This document shows positions 4,677 through 5,506 of a stretch of DNA of 5,506 bases, piece after piece. Below the pieces are notes generated by a model. The model worked only from the letters and a program-made list of their open reading frames with translations, was not told the DNA's origin and searched no databases. The first letter of the stretch is position 1. The number at the start of each line of letters is the position of its first letter. The stretch lies in contig JAAYZI010000373.1 of assembly GCA_012514925.1 (NCBI GenBank), forward strand, positions 1 to 5,506, read 5' to 3'. The DNA is from Deltaproteobacteria bacterium (GTDB taxonomy: Bacteria; Bdellovibrionota_C; UBA2361; JAAYZI01). The position numbers and the translations under genes are program-made.

Positions 4677-5506
4677 CTACGATTGATCCTGATTTTCAGG
4701 AGCGGCGGTTTCTCTCGCGTCGGTTTTTGTGGTTGGCCTGCGGATGGAGGGCGGCTCCAGATGGAGGAGGGAGTAGTTGCCGATGGTTGCGCGTGGGGTG
4801 AGGTGGCGCTGGCTGAAGTTCTGCCAGAGTAGTTGTTGGTGCTTGGGTAGGCTTGCTAGGACGTGTTTGGTGCGCTTCGTGTGGAAGGCGAAGTAGCGGC
4901 AGTTTAATTGTGTTAGTTGTTCATAGACGTCTTCTTCTGAGGTGGCGTGGTTTAGGGCTTCTAAAATCGGGTCGGCGGAAAAATATTGGCTGCGCACCCG
5001 TACTTCAAATAAGAAGAATCGGTTTCCGGTAAAAACTAGGTAGACTCCTGCGTCTTTGGGTACAGCCTGGTTGATGTAGCGTACCATGTCATAATCATCC
5101 AGGCGGGAAGATAAGAACGCTTCACGATCTTTCGGCGCGAGAAGGTATTTCAGCAAACCTATGCGCCTATAATGTTGGGTGACGTAAATCGCGCAAAAAA
5201 TCAGATGGGCTGCGAGCAATAGTTTTGCAATTCGTTGCCACCGCACAGATTCCATGAGCTTTAAGCATGCGCACGCTGACAGCACCACAAGCGCGAAGAT
5301 CCCCGGTAATTGGTAGCGTACTAGGGCGTAAAACATCAGCAGCGAGAATCCAAGATAAGAGGTCCAAAAATGGGTGAAGAAAGAGATCCACGCTTCTCGT
5401 CGTGGCATAAATGCTGGTAGCAGAGCAAGAAGCAACAGGGGGCTTAGCACGCCGTCAAAATGGGCTGGGTTCCCATCCTTCCCCTCGAAAAAAAGGCGAA
5501 GGGGTA
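4677..5506 (-). CDS. C-terminal part of GT-C membrane glycosyltransferase (5' end beyond window)
   Basis: The frame is open to the right edge, so only the last 275 residues of a longer polytopic protein are visible. A GTG at 5450 is not the true start, because the residues before it (FFEGKDGNPAHFDG) read as normal protein. Visible membrane segments are LSPLLLLALLPAF, the stretch around YLGFSLLMFYALV with the following LPGIFALVVLSACACL, and LLLAAHLIFCAIYV. The VRYQLPG element before a hydrophobic helix is typical of the ArnT/PMT (GT39/GT83-like) superfamily, which moves sugars from polyprenyl-phosphate donors on the periplasmic face. A soluble tail of about 150 residues follows (ADPILEALNH, EDVYEQLTQLNCRYFAFH), resembling the periplasmic domain common in such enzymes. 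The catalytic N-terminal loop acids lie outside the window, so substrate and exact family remain open. It converges on the transposase gene with a 71-bp gap and no obvious bidirectional terminator. Confidence 0.75.
   Translation of the reverse strand, partial: PLRLFFEGKDGNPAHFDGVLSPLLLLALLPAFMPRREAWISFFTHFWTSYLGFSLLMFYALVRYQLPGIFALVVLSACACLKLMESVRWQRIAKLLLAAHLIFCAIYVTQHYRRIGLLKYLLAPKDREAFLSSRLDDYDMVRYINQAVPKDAGVYLVFTGNRFFLFEVRVRSQYFSADPILEALNHATSEEDVYEQLTQLNCRYFAFHTKRTKHVLASLPKHQQLLWQNFSQRHLTPRATIGNYSLLHLEPPSIRRPTTKTDARETAAPENQDQS

Noticed and set aside
4687..4701. Hairpin TCCTG/CAGGA as a bidirectional terminator between the convergent genes
   Set aside because: Only a 5-bp stem inside the glycosyltransferase coding tail, with no flanking T-run.

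Overview
The window looks like a chromosomal segment from a Gram-negative bacterium of moderate GC content. The mix of an HDOD-domain protein with a GAF-like tail, a long-tailed REP-associated (Y1/IS200-like) transposase and a GT-C type glycosyltransferase is what one sees in deltaproteobacteria-like or candidate-phylum genomes. That placement is an inference from protein flavour only and is weak.

Layout, left to right. Positions 1-513 hold no convincing gene but are rich in diverged repeats. Positions 514-1458 (minus strand) encode a class I SAM-dependent methyltransferase with a good ribosome-binding site and an unassigned C-terminal third. Positions 1459-2072 are again gene-free: first a strong hairpin about 100 bp upstream of the methyltransferase, then more copies of the same repeats. 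Positions 2073-3485 (plus) encode an HDOD signalling protein with a GAF-like C-terminal domain. Positions 3625-4605 (plus) encode a RAYT/IS200-like HUH transposase. Converging on it from the right edge is the C-terminal part of a polytopic glycosyltransferase (minus strand, 4677 to beyond 5506).

The four genes do not form an obvious operon or pathway. The HDOD gene and the transposase are co-directional but separated by about 140 bp, and the other two genes run the opposite way.

The most interesting structure lies in the noncoding DNA. A 98-bp inverted repeat (290-387 and 1805-1902, 82/98 identical with no gaps) flanks the methyltransferase. Each arm carries the same 18-bp perfect palindrome. 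Outside these arms lie directly repeated blocks with nearly constant spacing (a 14-mer and a 16-mer, about 1.81 kb apart). The arrangement suggests a methyltransferase-bearing cassette, or an eroded repeat family. A RAYT gene lies nearby, but nothing in the sequence proves that it moves these repeats. I did not find a clearly novel defence or mobile system beyond this.
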